Under the pieces are notes generated by a model, which had not been told where the DNA came from, ran no database searches, and was given only the letters and a program-made list of their open reading frames with translations. From Variovorax sp. 54 (GTDB taxonomy: Bacteria; Pseudomonadota; Gammaproteobacteria; Burkholderiales; Burkholderiaceae_C), in assembly GCF_002754375.1 (NCBI RefSeq), contig NZ_PEFF01000001.1:620001-684000 (forward strand): a stretch of DNA of 64,000 bases, given 5' to 3'. How positions within the stretch are numbered: the first letter of the stretch is position 1; each line of letters opens with the position of its first letter. Both the position numbers and the translations under genes were made by a program. This document shows, piece after piece, positions 43,014 to 54,776 of the stretch.

Positions 43014-45197
43014 TCAGAAGTTCACCAGCGCCGACAGCTCGAACGAGCGCGGCCGGCCCAGCAACCACTGGTTGCCGCCGTTCGAAAACGAGACCGGGTA
43101 CTTGCGGTCGGCCAGGTTGAAGGCGCGCAGCGCGAGCTTGAGCGACGGGTTCGCCTGCCAGCTCACGCCCGCATCGGCCACGGTGTACGAACCGATCTGC
43201 CGCGTGTTGGCCGCATCGACCTGCCGCGCGCCGACATGGCGCACGCCGAACTCGGCCTCCCACTGCGGCAGGAAGCGCCAGTGCAGCCACAGGTTGGCCG
43301 CCACCTCGGGCACGCCAGCCGGCGTGTTGCCCGCGCGCGAGACCAGCGACTTGCCGACCGCTTCGTTGAAGTCGTCATAGCGCGCACGCAGCCGCGCGGC
43401 GTTGGCTTCGAGCCGCAGCGTGGAGGTCAGCGCCAGGTCGAGCGTGGCCTCGATGCCTTCGGACGACTGCTTGCCGACCTGCTGGGTGAGGGTCGGGTCG
43501 TTCGCGTCGCGCGACAGCAGCTTGTCCTTCTCGATGCGGTAGGCGGCCACGCTCCACGCGCCGCGGCCTTCGGCCAGCTGGCGCTTGTAGCCCACCTCGA
43601 CCTGATTGCCGGTGCTGAGTTCAAACGGCACCTGCGTGGCCGACGTGCTGATGAGCCCGGTGAGCGGATCGGCCGCGCGCGCCACCTGCGCATAGAACGA
43701 CTGCGCGGCGTCTGGCGCGTAGACCACACCGAGGCGGCCGGTGGCGTACTCGAAGGTCTTGTCCAGGCGCGGGGCGCGGTTCTGCGGATCGGTGCGCACG
43801 ATCTTCGCGTGGTCCCAGCGCAGGCTGCCGACCACCGACCACTGCGCGTTGAAGGCCAGCTTGTCTTCGGCGAAGAAGGCGTAGGTGCTCGTCTTCGTCT
43901 TGTAGCGCGGCAGGTAGGCCGTGGGCGACACGTAGTAGCCGGGATTGAAGACAAAAGCGTCGACCACCGAGCGCCCGCCGTAGGGCGTGTCGCTCGAATT
44001 CAGGAAGTCGATGCGGTTCACGTCGAAGCCCACCAGCATCTGGTTCTTCAGGCCGAACAGCGCGTGCTTGAAGGTGGCGTCGGTGCGGTTGCCGATCTGC
44101 TCCTGGTCGTGGCCGATCTCCAGGTAGTCGCCGCGCGTCACGCGGTTCGTGGCGGCGCTGTAGGTGTAGGTTTCGCTGTCGCGCCAGTGGCGCTTGCTGT
44201 CCAGGCGGTAGAGCTGGTTGCGCACGGTGACGGCGTCGTTGGGCGTCCACTGCGCATCGAGGCGGGTCCAGCGGTCGCGGTACTTGACCTCGGCGTCGTC
44301 GAGGTTGTAGTTCTGCTCGCGGTTCAGGCTGCTCACGCGGCCGTTGATGAGCGGCACGCCGAAATAGCGCTGCGGCGTCTGGCGGCCCTCGTCGTGCGAG
44401 AGCGTGAACTGCAGCTGCGGCGACACATCGAGCCGCACCGCGCCGCCCACGGCCAGGCTCTCGGCCTCGCCGCGCACCATGAAGCCGTCGGTCCTGCGGT
44501 GGCTGATGTCGAAGCGGTACGAGAGCATGTCGTTGATCGCCCCGCCGCTGCCGAAGGCGACCTGGCGCGTGGCGTCGGAGCCCACGGTCACGAGCGCTTC
44601 GTTGCGAATCGGGCCGCGCGTGGGCTTCTTGGGCACCACGTTGATCGCGCCGCCGATGGCGCCCTCGCCGAACATCACCGAGGCGGCGCCGCGCAGCACC
44701 TCGATGCGGTCGGTCGACCAGGTGTCGAACGGGAAGGTGACGGTGCCCGCGCCCACGTACAGACGCGTGCCGTCATACAGCTGCATCACCGAGCCGTGGC
44801 CGTTGAAGCCGCGCGCCGACAGCGACGAGCCGCCGTTGCCCGGCGCGGGCGAGCCCGTGATGCCGGTGGCGCGGCTCGCAGCCTCGACCACCGACACGTC
44901 GCCGCGCGCGCGGATGGTGTCGCCGGTGAGCACCTCGATGCTGGCCGGCGTTTCGAGTGGCGTGAGGCCCAGGCGGCTGCCGGTCTGCGTGGGCTCGTCC
45001 AGGGCCAGCGGCGTGTGGCGGCTGGCTTCGACCTGCACGGGCGCGAGGCTGGGGCGGCCCGCCGTGTCGCCCGACTGGGCCAGAGCTGGCCCGCATGCGA
45101 GGCCGAGCCCCAATGAAATGCCTGAAAGACCCGAAAGGCGTGCCCGTTGCAGGGGCAGGCCCGGGCGATCGCGCAAGGGCAGCGATGCCTGATTCAT
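43014..45197 (-). CDS. TonB-dependent outer-membrane receptor
   Basis: 727 residues from ATG 45197 (GGAGGAG 7 nt upstream; the open frame continues 82 codons further but into the riboswitch). Signal peptide about 40 residues (GLACGPALAQ), plug domain with ETPASIEVLTGDTIRARGD, RIEVLRGAASVMFGEGAIGGAINVVPKKP, then a 22-strand barrel ending in VNF with terminal Phe. By family it is a siderophore-type receptor; by position behind a B12 riboswitch and before cobalt genes it probably takes up a corrinoid or cobalt complex. Confidence 0.92.
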   Translation of the reverse strand: MNQASLPLRDRPGLPLQRARLSGLSGISLGLGLACGPALAQSGDTAGRPSLAPVQVEASRHTPLALDEPTQTGSRLGLTPLETPASIEVLTGDTIRARGDVSVVEAASRATGITGSPAPGNGGSSLSARGFNGHGSVMQLYDGTRLYVGAGTVTFPFDTWSTDRIEVLRGAASVMFGEGAIGGAINVVPKKPTRGPIRNEALVTVGSDATRQVAFGSGGAINDMLSYRFDISHRRTDGFMVRGEAESLAVGGAVRLDVSPQLQFTLSHDEGRQTPQRYFGVPLINGRVSSLNREQNYNLDDAEVKYRDRWTRLDAQWTPNDAVTVRNQLYRLDSKRHWRDSETYTYSAATNRVTRGDYLEIGHDQEQIGNRTDATFKHALFGLKNQMLVGFDVNRIDFLNSSDTPYGGRSVVDAFVFNPGYYVSPTAYLPRYKTKTSTYAFFAEDKLAFNAQWSVVGSLRWDHAKIVRTDPQNRAPRLDKTFEYATGRLGVVYAPDAAQSFYAQVARAADPLTGLISTSATQVPFELSTGNQVEVGYKRQLAEGRGAWSVAAYRIEKDKLLSRDANDPTLTQQVGKQSSEGIEATLDLALTSTLRLEANAARLRARYDDFNEAVGKSLVSRAGNTPAGVPEVAANLWLHWRFLPQWEAEFGVRHVGARQVDAANTRQIGSYTVADAGVSWQANPSLKLALRAFNLADRKYPVSFSNGGNQWLLGRPRSFELSALVNF

Positions 45198-45339
45198 CCG
45201 ATTTCTCCTCCGGCCCGCGTCCCCGCAGGCTCCTGACCGATCGAGGACGAAGAGGGAGAAGAGACTGAGGGCGGTGCCGTTTCGCGCGAGGGGAAAGGGC
45301 AGGCCCGGACACGCACTCCCGCAGCGTCCGAAGGCGGTT

Positions 45340-45600
45340 GCGAAGGCCGGTATCCGGGCTCGCGGAGTGCGTCGAAAGGTGCATGCACCTCGACGCCGAA
45401 ACCCTCGCCTTCCCACGCCGAAGCGCAGTGGCTGCCCATGCAAGAAAGCGCATGAGCCTGAGGGTGTCGATATCCGCTGACCGTTGCGGGGGCAGCGCAG
45501 GAATGGAAGCGTCGATCAAAAAGACGACGCCTCGCACCTGCTTCCCGTTTAACCCCGCCGCCAGTCCTGTGACTGGTCGTGCAGGGCACCTTCGAACCGT
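45340..45600 (-). promoter_or_regulatory. Cobalamin (B12) riboswitch
   Basis: On the minus strand, in order: AAGGTGCCCTGC (45582-45593), a CCAGTC-CTGT-GACTGG hairpin (45561-45576), GGGAAGCAGGTG (about 45535-45547), the invariant CCCCGCAACGG (45481-45491) and the B12 box AGCCCGGATACCGGCC (45345-45360). A stem of about 11 bp (45362-45372 with 45311-45322) encloses the B12 box and may be the expression platform. AdoCbl binding should switch off the TonB receptor operon, about 140 nt downstream. Confidence 0.9.
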
Positions 45601-45688
45601 GGGGTGGTGGACGACACCGGTGTGAACCAATGTTTCCAACCGCCGGGATTATAGGGAGCGCCCTGCGGCGGCGCCCTCATGGGCCCCG

Positions 45689-45910
45689 TCAGACGGGCTT
45701 GCCGTCGGGCCCGAACAGCCGCCGCAACACCGCCACGCCGGCCACCAGCGCGTTCGAATAGGTGGCGTAGGGCTCGTGGGCGGCTTCGAGCGGTACGTAC
45801 ACGTGGGTGGAGTCGCCGGTCGAGCCGTCCACGGCTTCCATCAGCACCCAGTAGAACTCCCCTTCTTCCAGTTCGTGGACGGTGAGTGCGATGTCTCTCG
45901 GCGAAGGCAT
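45689..45910 (-). CDS. Small hypothetical protein (73 residues)
   Basis: MPSPRDIALTVHELEEGEFY and a following W-V-L-M-E-A-V-D-G-S, then YVPLEAAHEPYATYSNALVAGVAVLRRLFG. Mixed beta/alpha, no signal or membrane segment. No family recognised. It lies about 100 nt upstream of the riboswitch in the same direction, but the riboswitch has its own start region in between. Confidence 0.6.
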   Translation of the reverse strand: MPSPRDIALTVHELEEGEFYWVLMEAVDGSTGDSTHVYVPLEAAHEPYATYSNALVAGVAVLRRLFGPDGKPV

Positions 45911-45984
45911 GTCGGTCGGAAATGAAACAGGGAATGAACCCGCCTTTGAACGGGCTGGGGGCTGGCGCGGTTGTCAGTACTAGG

Positions 45985-46027
45985 GCTTCTCCTACAGTGC
46001 TTGTACGCCGCTCGGCCTAATGTTAGG
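45985..46027 (+). promoter_or_regulatory. Shared motif and inverted repeat upstream of an orphan gene
   Basis: GCTTCTCCTACAGTG (45985-45999) and CCTAA-TG-TTAGG (46016-46027) precede the gene at 46060. A near-identical GCTTCTCTACAGTG lies upstream of the small orphan gene at 6719. The motif may be a promoter or operator element used by small stress genes; that is inference. Confidence 0.35.
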
Positions 46028-46059
46028 GGTGGGGAGCTGCATCAGAACAAGGAGTCAGC

Positions 46060-46467
46060 ATGAAACATTTCACGCTTGAACCCAACATGCGCGCCAGTTT
46101 CGGCGGCGCGTTCTACCCGACCGGCTTCTCCCTGGTGATGTTCCCGAGCATCGAAGACGCCAGCCGCATCGGCCACGGGCTGATCGAGAAAGGCATCGTG
46201 AGCGGCGACGAGGTCTACCTGATACCGGCCGAAACCGTCCTGGCGGAAATCGCGCCGACCGTGCATGCCTCGCACAGTCCCCTGCCCTCCGCCGGCACCG
46301 ACGGCGCCACGGTGCGCGCCTTCATCCATCTGGCCCACGAAGGCCACACGGGCCTGTTGATCCGCACCAAGGACGGCGCCACCACCGAGCGCGTGATGGA
46401 ACTGGTGCGTACCGTGCCCTACTCGATCGCCGAGCGCTACCGGACGCTGGTGATCGAGGACCTTTGA
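46060..46467 (+). CDS. Conserved hypothetical protein (135 residues)
   Basis: AAGGAG is 5 nt before the ATG. Seen: FYPTGFSLVMFPSIEDASRIGHGLIEKGIVSGDEVYLIPAETVLAEI, RAFIHLAHEGHTGLLIRTKDGATTERVMELVRTVPYSIAERYRTLVIEDL. A cytosolic alpha/beta protein, no metal or nucleotide motif. The tyrosine-rich end and the GHTGLLIR motif look conserved but I cannot name a family. It overlaps the end of the convergent EI24-like gene by 31 nt. Confidence 0.65.
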   Translation: MKHFTLEPNMRASFGGAFYPTGFSLVMFPSIEDASRIGHGLIEKGIVSGDEVYLIPAETVLAEIAPTVHASHSPLPSAGTDGATVRAFIHLAHEGHTGLLIRTKDGATTERVMELVRTVPYSIAERYRTLVIEDL

Positions 46468-47306
46468 ACGCCGGCTGAAGCGCCGGCGTCAGCCTGGCGC
46501 TCCGCCTCCATACCTCGGTAGCCGAGGTGGCAGGCGCCTGCGCCCAGCAACGCAGGCAGCAGCAGATTCACCACGGGCACGAGCGCCAGCAGCAGGATCA
46601 GCACGCCGAACACCACCATCGCCCCGCGCTGGCGGCGCACGATCCGCATGCGCTCCTCGCCGTTCGCGATGCCGGCAAGCGCGGGCCCCAGCAGAAAGCG
46701 CACGTTAAGGTAGGCGAGCAGCAGGAACAGCAGCACGCCGTTGACCACCGGCACCAGCAGGCACAGCAGCATGCCCAGGCTTGCGCCCAGCCACGGCCCC
46801 AACCAACCGCGCACGCCGGCCAGCCAGCCCGAGGGCTCGGGCCGTGGCTGCGCCAGCAGCGCCGGGTAGCGCGCCTGCACGCGCTCGCGCACCGGGCCCA
46901 GCAGCGCCCAGCGCAACGCCAGCCGGATGGTGGCGACGATGACGCCGACGTACATCACCACCAGCACCGCGACCGTGAGCACCGCCGCGTAGAGCAGCAG
47001 CATCGCCAGCGCAGGCGCAATGCCCGCCATGCCCGCGACGCTCCCTCCGGTGCCTCCCGTGCCGGGCAGCAGGCCGAGCACCGCACCGCCCATCACGACG
47101 AAGACCGACACCACGCCGGCCGCCGTTCCGATCGGCTGGAAGTGACGGTAGAACACCCAGCTCCACACCGCGAAGACCAGCAGGCACAAGCCCGCGGAAC
47201 GCAGTGCGATGCCGGGACGCAGGCTGGAGCGAAAGGCCAGCGCCAGGCAGACCAAAGACTCGCGCACAGCGCCGAGCAACGAATGCCATCGGGCTTTCAG
47301 TGACAT
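46437..47306 (-). CDS. EI24-domain membrane protein (CysZ-like)
   Basis: 289 residues, about six to seven hydrophobic helices, LRPGIALRSAGLCLLVFAVWSW at the start and GPWLGASLGMLLCLLVPVVNGVLLFLLLAYLNVRFLLGPAL in the second half, as in EI24/CysZ proteins. CysZ takes up sulphate; EI24 homologues often do not have a known role. No cysteine-synthesis genes nearby, so sulphate transport is only a possibility. Confidence 0.75.
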   Translation of the reverse strand: MSLKARWHSLLGAVRESLVCLALAFRSSLRPGIALRSAGLCLLVFAVWSWVFYRHFQPIGTAAGVVSVFVVMGGAVLGLLPGTGGTGGSVAGMAGIAPALAMLLLYAAVLTVAVLVVMYVGVIVATIRLALRWALLGPVRERVQARYPALLAQPRPEPSGWLAGVRGWLGPWLGASLGMLLCLLVPVVNGVLLFLLLAYLNVRFLLGPALAGIANGEERMRIVRRQRGAMVVFGVLILLLALVPVVNLLLPALLGAGACHLGYRGMEAERQADAGASAGVQRSSITSVR

Positions 47307-47408
47307 GGGATGAGGAAAAAAGAGATCGGTGAAATGTGCGGGGGCATGCCGTGGCCAGGAGATGACGCCCGACCGGCGCGACCCGCGACAAGCGTATTCA
47401 GCCAGCTC

Positions 47409-49112
47409 TCAAGCCGGCACCGCCATCGCGGCGGCGCGCTGCACCACATCGCGGGCCATGGCCTGGGCGAGTTCCTGTTCGCCCAGGAACACCTTCGCAT
47501 CGGTTTCGTCGGCCAGCAAACGGGCTTCCTGCTCGTTGTGGCTGCGCACCACGGTCTGGATGGTCGGGTTCAGCGTGCGGGCGGTTTCGATCATCTGGCG
47601 CACGTTCATGGCGTCGGGCGTGGCCACCACGAGCACGCGGGCGCGTGCCACATGCGCCTGGATCAGCACCGCCGGATCGGCCGCGTCGCCCCACACGGCC
47701 GGAATGCCGGCCTCGCGCAGCTTCTCGACCAGCTCGCGGTTCTGCTCGGCCACCACGTAGGGGATGTCGTTCGTCTCGAGCTCGGCGGCGATGCGCCGGC
47801 CCACCCGGCCGTAGCCGACCAGCACCACCTGGCGCGACAGGTACTTGGCCTCGGTGGTCATCGGCAGCTCGGCCAGCGGGTCGCTGCGCATGTCGAGTTC
47901 GCGCGCGAATTTCGAATGCGCGTGCAGCCATTTCTGTAGCGGCGCGATCAGGCTGAACCACAGCGGATTGGTGGCAATGGAGATCAGCGCACCCGCCAGC
48001 ACCAGGCTCTGCCCTTCCACCGGCAGCAGGCCGAGCGACACGCCCAGCCCGGCCAGGATGAACGAGAACTCGCCGATCTGCGCCAGGCTCGCGCTCACCG
48101 TGAGCGCCGTGGCCAGCGGGTAGCGGAACACCAGCACCAGCGCACAGGCCGCGAGCGACTTGCCCAGCACGATCACGAGCACCACGGCCAGCACCTGCAG
48201 CGGACGCTCCACCAGCACCGACGGGTCGAACAGCATGCCGACCGACACGAAGAACAGCACGGCAAACGCGTCGCGCAGCGGCAGCGACTCCTGCGCCGCG
48301 CGGTGGCTGAACTGCGACTCGCGCATCACCATGCCGGCAAAGAAGGCGCCCAGTGCGAACGACACACCGAACAGCGCCGCCGAGGCGAAGGCGATGCTCA
48401 CGGCCGCCGCCACCACGCACAGCGTGAACAGCTCGCGCGAACCGGTGCCCGCGACCTGCCAGAGAATCCACGGGAACACGCGCCGCCCGACCACGAGCAT
48501 CAGCGCCACGAAGCCGCCAACCTGCAGCAACGTGAGGCCCAGCGTCTGCCAGACCGGCGCGCCGTTGGTGTCGGCGTTGGTGCCGCCCAGCGCGCCCGCC
48601 AGCGGCGGCAGCAGCACGAGCACCAGCACCATCGCGAGGTCTTCGACCACCAGCCAGCCGATGGCGATGCGGCCGGTAAAGGAATCGAGGATGCCCAGGC
48701 TTTCGAGTGCGCGCAGCAGCACCACCGTGCTCGCCACCGACAGCGCCAGCCCGAACACCAGCGCCGCGCCCCAGCTCCAGCCCCACCACACGGCCAGGCC
48801 GCCGCCGAGCAGCGTGGCGACCACGATCTGCGCAATGGCGCCGGGCAGCGCGATCTTGCGCACCGCGAGCAGGTCGGTCAGCGAAAAATGCAGGCCCACG
48901 CCGAACATCAGCAGCATCACGCCGATCTCGGCCAGCTGCGCGGCAATGCCCGCATCGGCCACGAACCCCGGTGTGAACGGGCCGATGATCACGCCCGCCA
49001 AGAGGTACCCCACCAAGGCTGGCAATCGCAACCGCGCCGCGAGAAAGCCGAACACCAGCGCCAACCCCAGGCCGGCGGCAATCGTATTGATGAGTGAGAC
49101 GCTGTGGGGCAT
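47409..49112 (-). CDS. Kef-type monovalent cation:proton antiporter (YbaL-like)
   Basis: 567 residues: an antiporter membrane domain of about 12 helices (LRLPALVGYLLAGVIIGPF, GVGLHFSLTDLL, FTGRIAIGWLVVEDLAMVLVLVLLP, FALGAFFAGMVM) and a C-terminal RCK/TrkA-N domain (VVLVGYGRVGRRIAAEL, about 415-435, with the GxGxxG nucleotide motif). This is the CPA2 family, E. coli YbaL/KefB-like; it exports K+ or Na+ for H+ under redox or pH stress. It is the last gene before the katG promoter, transcribed away from it. Confidence 0.88.
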   Translation of the reverse strand: MPHSVSLINTIAAGLGLALVFGFLAARLRLPALVGYLLAGVIIGPFTPGFVADAGIAAQLAEIGVMLLMFGVGLHFSLTDLLAVRKIALPGAIAQIVVATLLGGGLAVWWGWSWGAALVFGLALSVASTVVLLRALESLGILDSFTGRIAIGWLVVEDLAMVLVLVLLPPLAGALGGTNADTNGAPVWQTLGLTLLQVGGFVALMLVVGRRVFPWILWQVAGTGSRELFTLCVVAAAVSIAFASAALFGVSFALGAFFAGMVMRESQFSHRAAQESLPLRDAFAVLFFVSVGMLFDPSVLVERPLQVLAVVLVIVLGKSLAACALVLVFRYPLATALTVSASLAQIGEFSFILAGLGVSLGLLPVEGQSLVLAGALISIATNPLWFSLIAPLQKWLHAHSKFARELDMRSDPLAELPMTTEAKYLSRQVVLVGYGRVGRRIAAELETNDIPYVVAEQNRELVEKLREAGIPAVWGDAADPAVLIQAHVARARVLVVATPDAMNVRQMIETARTLNPTIQTVVRSHNEQEARLLADETDAKVFLGEQELAQAMARDVVQRAAAMAVPA

Positions 49113-49200
49113 CGGTCCATTTTGCAGGAACGCCCCCCAACCTTTGAAGCCCGCAGGCTTCTACAGGCTCGCGTCTACACCCCTACGGCGACCACGCGAA

Positions 49201-49234
49201 CTATCGTAGGCATAAAGCACTTCTATTCGCATAG
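49201..49234. promoter_or_regulatory. OxyR-like binding site upstream of katG
   Basis: CTAT-N7-ATAA-N7-CTAT-N4-ATAG. The CTAT/ATA-N7-CTAT spacing equals the OxyR consensus (ATAG-N7-CTAT-N7-ATAG-N7-CTAT) for three of four quarter-sites. It lies about 60-95 nt upstream of the katG start, near the AT-rich promoter, as expected for peroxide control. Confidence 0.55.
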
Positions 49235-51553
<2,319 letters not shown>

Positions 51554-51585
51554 GGCCGTTAAGACAGGCGCTCTCGGGCGCTTTC

Positions 51586-51622
51586 ACGGCGGTCGGGGGC
51601 TTTGCCTCCGACCGCCGTTTTG
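51586..51622 (+). terminator. Terminator between katG and dctA
   Basis: ACGGCGGTCGG pairs with CCGACCGCCGT (11 bp, G/C-rich loop with further GGC/GCC pairing) followed by TTTTGCTT. It ends katG. It overlaps the last bases before the convergent dctA stop. Confidence 0.85.
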
Positions 51623-51623
51623 C

Positions 51624-52967
51624 TTATGGCGCCATCTTCGACTCGCGCGCGTTCACCAGCTCTTCCGGCTCCTGCGACTCGACCCAGCTCTCGTTGTTGA
51701 GCGCGGCCTGCAGCCGCTCCTCGTCCAGCTCATTCGTCCACTTGGCCACCACGATGGTGGCCACGCCGTTGCCGATGAGGTTCGTCAGCGCGCGCGCCTC
51801 CGACATGAAGCGGTCGATGCCCAGGATGAGCGCCAGCCCCGCCACCGGCACATGCCCCACCGCCGACAGCGTGGCCGCCAGCACGATGAAGCCGCTGCCG
51901 GTGACACCCGCCGCGCCCTTCGAGGTGAGCAGCAGCACCGCCAGCAGCGTGATCTCCTGCGTGAGCGTCATGGGCGTGTTGGTGGCCTGCGCAATGAACA
52001 CCGCCGCCATCGTCAGGTAGATCGAGGTGCCGTCGAGGTTGAACGAGTAGCCCGTGGGAATCACCAGGCCCACGCAGGTCTTGTGGGCGCCCAGGTTTTC
52101 CATCTTCTCCATCATGCGCGGCAGCACCGATTCGCTGGACGACGTGCCCAGCACGATCAGCAGCTCTTCCTTGATGTACTTGATGAACTTCCAGATGCTG
52201 AAGCCGTGAAAGCGCGCAATGAGCCCCAGCACCACGAAGATGAACAGCAGGCAGGTCAGGTAGAAGGTGCCCATGAGCTTGCCCAGCGACAGCAGGCTGC
52301 CCAGCCCGTACTTGCCGATGGTGAACGCCATCGCACCGAAGGCGCCGACGGGCGCGAGCTTCATGATGTAGTTGACGATCACGAACAGCACGTGCGAGCC
52401 CTTTTCGATCACGTCGAACACCAGCGTGCCGCGCCCGCCGAAGCGGTGCAGCGCAAAGCCGAACAGCACCGCGATCAGCAGCACCTGCAGGATCTCGCCC
52501 TTGGCGAAGGCATCGACGAGCGTGCTGGGAATGATGTTGAGCAGGAAGTCGACCGTGCCGGTCATCTTGCCGGGGCCGGTGTAGGCCGCGATGGCCTTGG
52601 TGTCGAGCGTGGACGCGTCGATGTTCATGCCCGCGCCGGGCTTGAGCACGTTCACCAGCACGAGGCCGACCACCAGCGCGATGCTGCTCACGACCTCGAA
52701 GTACAAGAGCGCCAGCCCGCCGGTCTTGCCGACCTTCTTCATGTCTTCCATGCCGGCGATGCCGACCACCACCGTGCAGAAGATGATCGGCGCAATGATC
52801 ATCTTGATGAGCTTGATGAACCCGTCGCCCAGCGGTTTCATCGATTCCCCGAGCGAGGGGTAAAAGTAACCGAGGAGCACGCCGATGACCACCGCGGTGA
52901 TCACCTGCACGTAGAGGGAACGGTAGAGGGGGAGCTTCCTGGGTACTGTGTTTGTTGTATGTGCCAT
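51624..52967 (-). CDS. dctA: C4-dicarboxylate:cation symporter DctA
   Basis: 447 residues of the DAACS family: [41 protein letters not shown] at residue 45, [20 protein letters not shown] (the serine-rich re-entrant loop), [20 protein letters not shown] and the later [11 protein letters not shown] loop. It imports succinate, malate, fumarate. The C-terminal tail ([15 protein letters not shown]) is family-like. No dctB/dctD pair nearby. Confidence 0.93.
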   Translation of the reverse strand: MAHTTNTVPRKLPLYRSLYVQVITAVVIGVLLGYFYPSLGESMKPLGDGFIKLIKMIIAPIIFCTVVVGIAGMEDMKKVGKTGGLALLYFEVVSSIALVVGLVLVNVLKPGAGMNIDASTLDTKAIAAYTGPGKMTGTVDFLLNIIPSTLVDAFAKGEILQVLLIAVLFGFALHRFGGRGTLVFDVIEKGSHVLFVIVNYIMKLAPVGAFGAMAFTIGKYGLGSLLSLGKLMGTFYLTCLLFIFVVLGLIARFHGFSIWKFIKYIKEELLIVLGTSSSESVLPRMMEKMENLGAHKTCVGLVIPTGYSFNLDGTSIYLTMAAVFIAQATNTPMTLTQEITLLAVLLLTSKGAAGVTGSGFIVLAATLSAVGHVPVAGLALILGIDRFMSEARALTNLIGNGVATIVVAKWTNELDEERLQAALNNESWVESQEPEELVNARESKMAP

Positions 52968-53066
52968 GACTGCCTCCTGAAAAAGATGGAGAAGGAAAAC
53001 GCAGAAGAAAGGGTTCGTGTCGCGGATGCTTTCGATGGTTGAAATGGTTTTGGCTTCGGCCCAAAT

Positions 53067-53092
53067 GAAAAAACCCGCCGAAGCGGGTTTTG
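53067..53092 (-). terminator. Terminator after phaB
   Basis: AAAACCCGC-CGAA-GCGGGTTTT: 9-bp stem with a 4-nt loop, flanked by T-runs on both strands; on the minus strand GCGGGTTTTTTC follows. It closes phaB and separates it from dctA. Confidence 0.85.
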
Positions 53093-53116
53093 GTTTTCAG
53101 GGTGTGGCGCGCATGC

Positions 53117-53854
53117 TCAGTGCATGTGAAGGCCGCCGTTGACCGAGAAGTCGGCCCCGGTGCTGTAGCCGCCTTCGTCGGTGGCGAGCCACGCGATGAT
53201 GGAAGCGATTTCGCTCGGCTCGCCCAGGCGCTTGACCGGAATGGTCGCCACGATCTTGTCGAGCACTTCCTGGCGGATGGCCTTGACCATCTCGGTGCCG
53301 ATGTAGCCCGGGCTCACGGTGTTGACCGTGACGCCCTTGTTGGCCAGCTCCTGCGCCAGCGCCATCGTGAAGCCGTGCATGCCGGCCTTGGCGGCCGAGT
53401 AGTTGGTCTGACCGGCCTGGCCCTTGGCGCCGTTGACCGAGCTGATGTTGATGATGCGGCCCCAGCCCTTTTCGACCATGTCGCCCACCACCTGCTTGGT
53501 GACGTTGAACATGCTGTTGAGGTTGGTTTCGATCACCGCGCTCCAGTCTTCCGGCGTCATCTTGAGGAACATGCGGTCCCGCGTGATGCCGGCGTTGTTG
53601 ACGAGCACGTCAATCGCGCCGTGGGCCGCCTTGGCGGCGGAAAAAGCCTCGACGGTGGATTGCCAGTCGCCGACATTGCCGACCGACGCGTGAAACTCGA
53701 AGCCTTCGGCTTTCTGTTCGGCCAGCCATTTGGCATGGTCGCGTGTAGGACCGCAACCGGCGATCACAGTGAACCCGTCCTTGTGCAGACGCTGGCAGAT
53801 GGCTGTTCCGATGCCACCCATGCCCCCGGTGACATATGCAACTTTCTTGCTCAT
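53117..53854 (-). CDS. phaB: Acetoacetyl-CoA reductase (NADPH), PhaB
   Basis: 245 residues from ATG 53854 (AAGGA upstream). Short-chain dehydrogenase with T-G-G-M-G-G-I-G (9-16), N-N-A-G (86-89), active-site Ser139 (NISSVNG), Tyr152 and Lys156 (N-Y-S-A-A-K-A-G). GCGPTRDHAKWL and the MVKAIRQEVLDKIVATIPVKRLG tail match PhaB/PhbB closely. It reduces acetoacetyl-CoA to (R)-3-hydroxybutyryl-CoA for polyhydroxybutyrate. Unlike Cupriavidus it is not joined to phaC-phaA, which are 8.4 kb away here. Confidence 0.93.
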   Translation of the reverse strand: MSKKVAYVTGGMGGIGTAICQRLHKDGFTVIAGCGPTRDHAKWLAEQKAEGFEFHASVGNVGDWQSTVEAFSAAKAAHGAIDVLVNNAGITRDRMFLKMTPEDWSAVIETNLNSMFNVTKQVVGDMVEKGWGRIINISSVNGAKGQAGQTNYSAAKAGMHGFTMALAQELANKGVTVNTVSPGYIGTEMVKAIRQEVLDKIVATIPVKRLGEPSEIASIIAWLATDEGGYSTGADFSVNGGLHMH

Positions 53855-54060
53855 GAGATTTCCTTGATTTGAAGCTAGCAAAAAGCCTGAACGGCCGCCT
53901 TCACTCTAGCCATTTTCAGGCCACACAACCCTGAGGGAGAACACTGAGCCAAGCTTGCAACCAGCTGTCACCGAGACCGCCTCGGCGGCACTCTATATGC
54001 TTGCGGCTGCGCGACCGTGACACGCCCCCCGCCGACCACCCCCACCAGGAGTTCGCACGC

Positions 54061-54708
54061 ATGAATTTCGGAATCATCGTCTTCCCCGAGGTCGAGGAGC
54101 TCGATTTCATCGGTCCCTGGGAAATGCTCACCATGTGGAGCAAGCTGGCCGGCGGCCCCGCGAACTGCCTGGTGGTGGCGCAAACGCACGGCCCGGTCGT
54201 CTGCGCCAAGGGGCTGTCGATCAACCCGCATGTGTCGTTTGCCGACTGCCCACCGCTCGACTTTCTGCTCGTGCCCGGTGGCATGGGCACGCGGCGCGAG
54301 GTCGACAACCCCGCGATGGTGCAGTTTGTGGCCGCGCAGGCGCCCGGCTGCAAGGCACTGATGTCGGTGTGCACCGGCGCCTTCGTGCTGCATGCGGCCG
54401 GCCTGCTCTCGGGCCGCACCGCCACCACGCACTGGGGATCGCTCGACCGCCTGCGCGCGCTCGGCGACGTGAAGGTGGTCGAGCAGCGCTTCGTGCAGGA
54501 CGGCCACGTCTGGACCTCGGCCGGCGTGTCGGCGGGCACCGACCTGATGCTGGCCTTCATCGCGCATGCCGCAGGTGAGGAAGCCGCGGCCAAGGTGCAG
54601 CTGCAGGCCGAGTACTACCCGGCCGACACGGTGTATGGCCACACCTCGAGCCATGAGCGTGCGCCGTCGTATGTGCGGCGACCGGGGTCGCGCGCGGGCA
54701 CGGCCTGA
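54061..54708 (+). CDS. DJ-1/PfpI-family protein (isonitrile-hydratase-like)
   Basis: 215 residues. NFGIIVFPEVEELDFIGPWEMLTM at the N-terminus, LLVPGGMGTRREVDNP, and the nucleophile elbow A-L-M-S-V-C-T-G-A-F-V-L-H-A-A-G-L-L, whose cysteine is the reactive residue of the family. The early glutamate-rich start with D-F-I-G-P-W is the InhA/isonitrile hydratase subtype. Other members are amidases or regulators. The exact reaction is not clear; no neighbour helps. Confidence 0.85.
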   Translation: MNFGIIVFPEVEELDFIGPWEMLTMWSKLAGGPANCLVVAQTHGPVVCAKGLSINPHVSFADCPPLDFLLVPGGMGTRREVDNPAMVQFVAAQAPGCKALMSVCTGAFVLHAAGLLSGRTATTHWGSLDRLRALGDVKVVEQRFVQDGHVWTSAGVSAGTDLMLAFIAHAAGEEAAAKVQLQAEYYPADTVYGHTSSHERAPSYVRRPGSRAGTA

Positions 54709-54776
54709 TCGTTCATTCGTTTTCTTGATCGATCGAACGGTCGGTCATTTCTTCTTTTTTACTTCTTTAGACCTCC

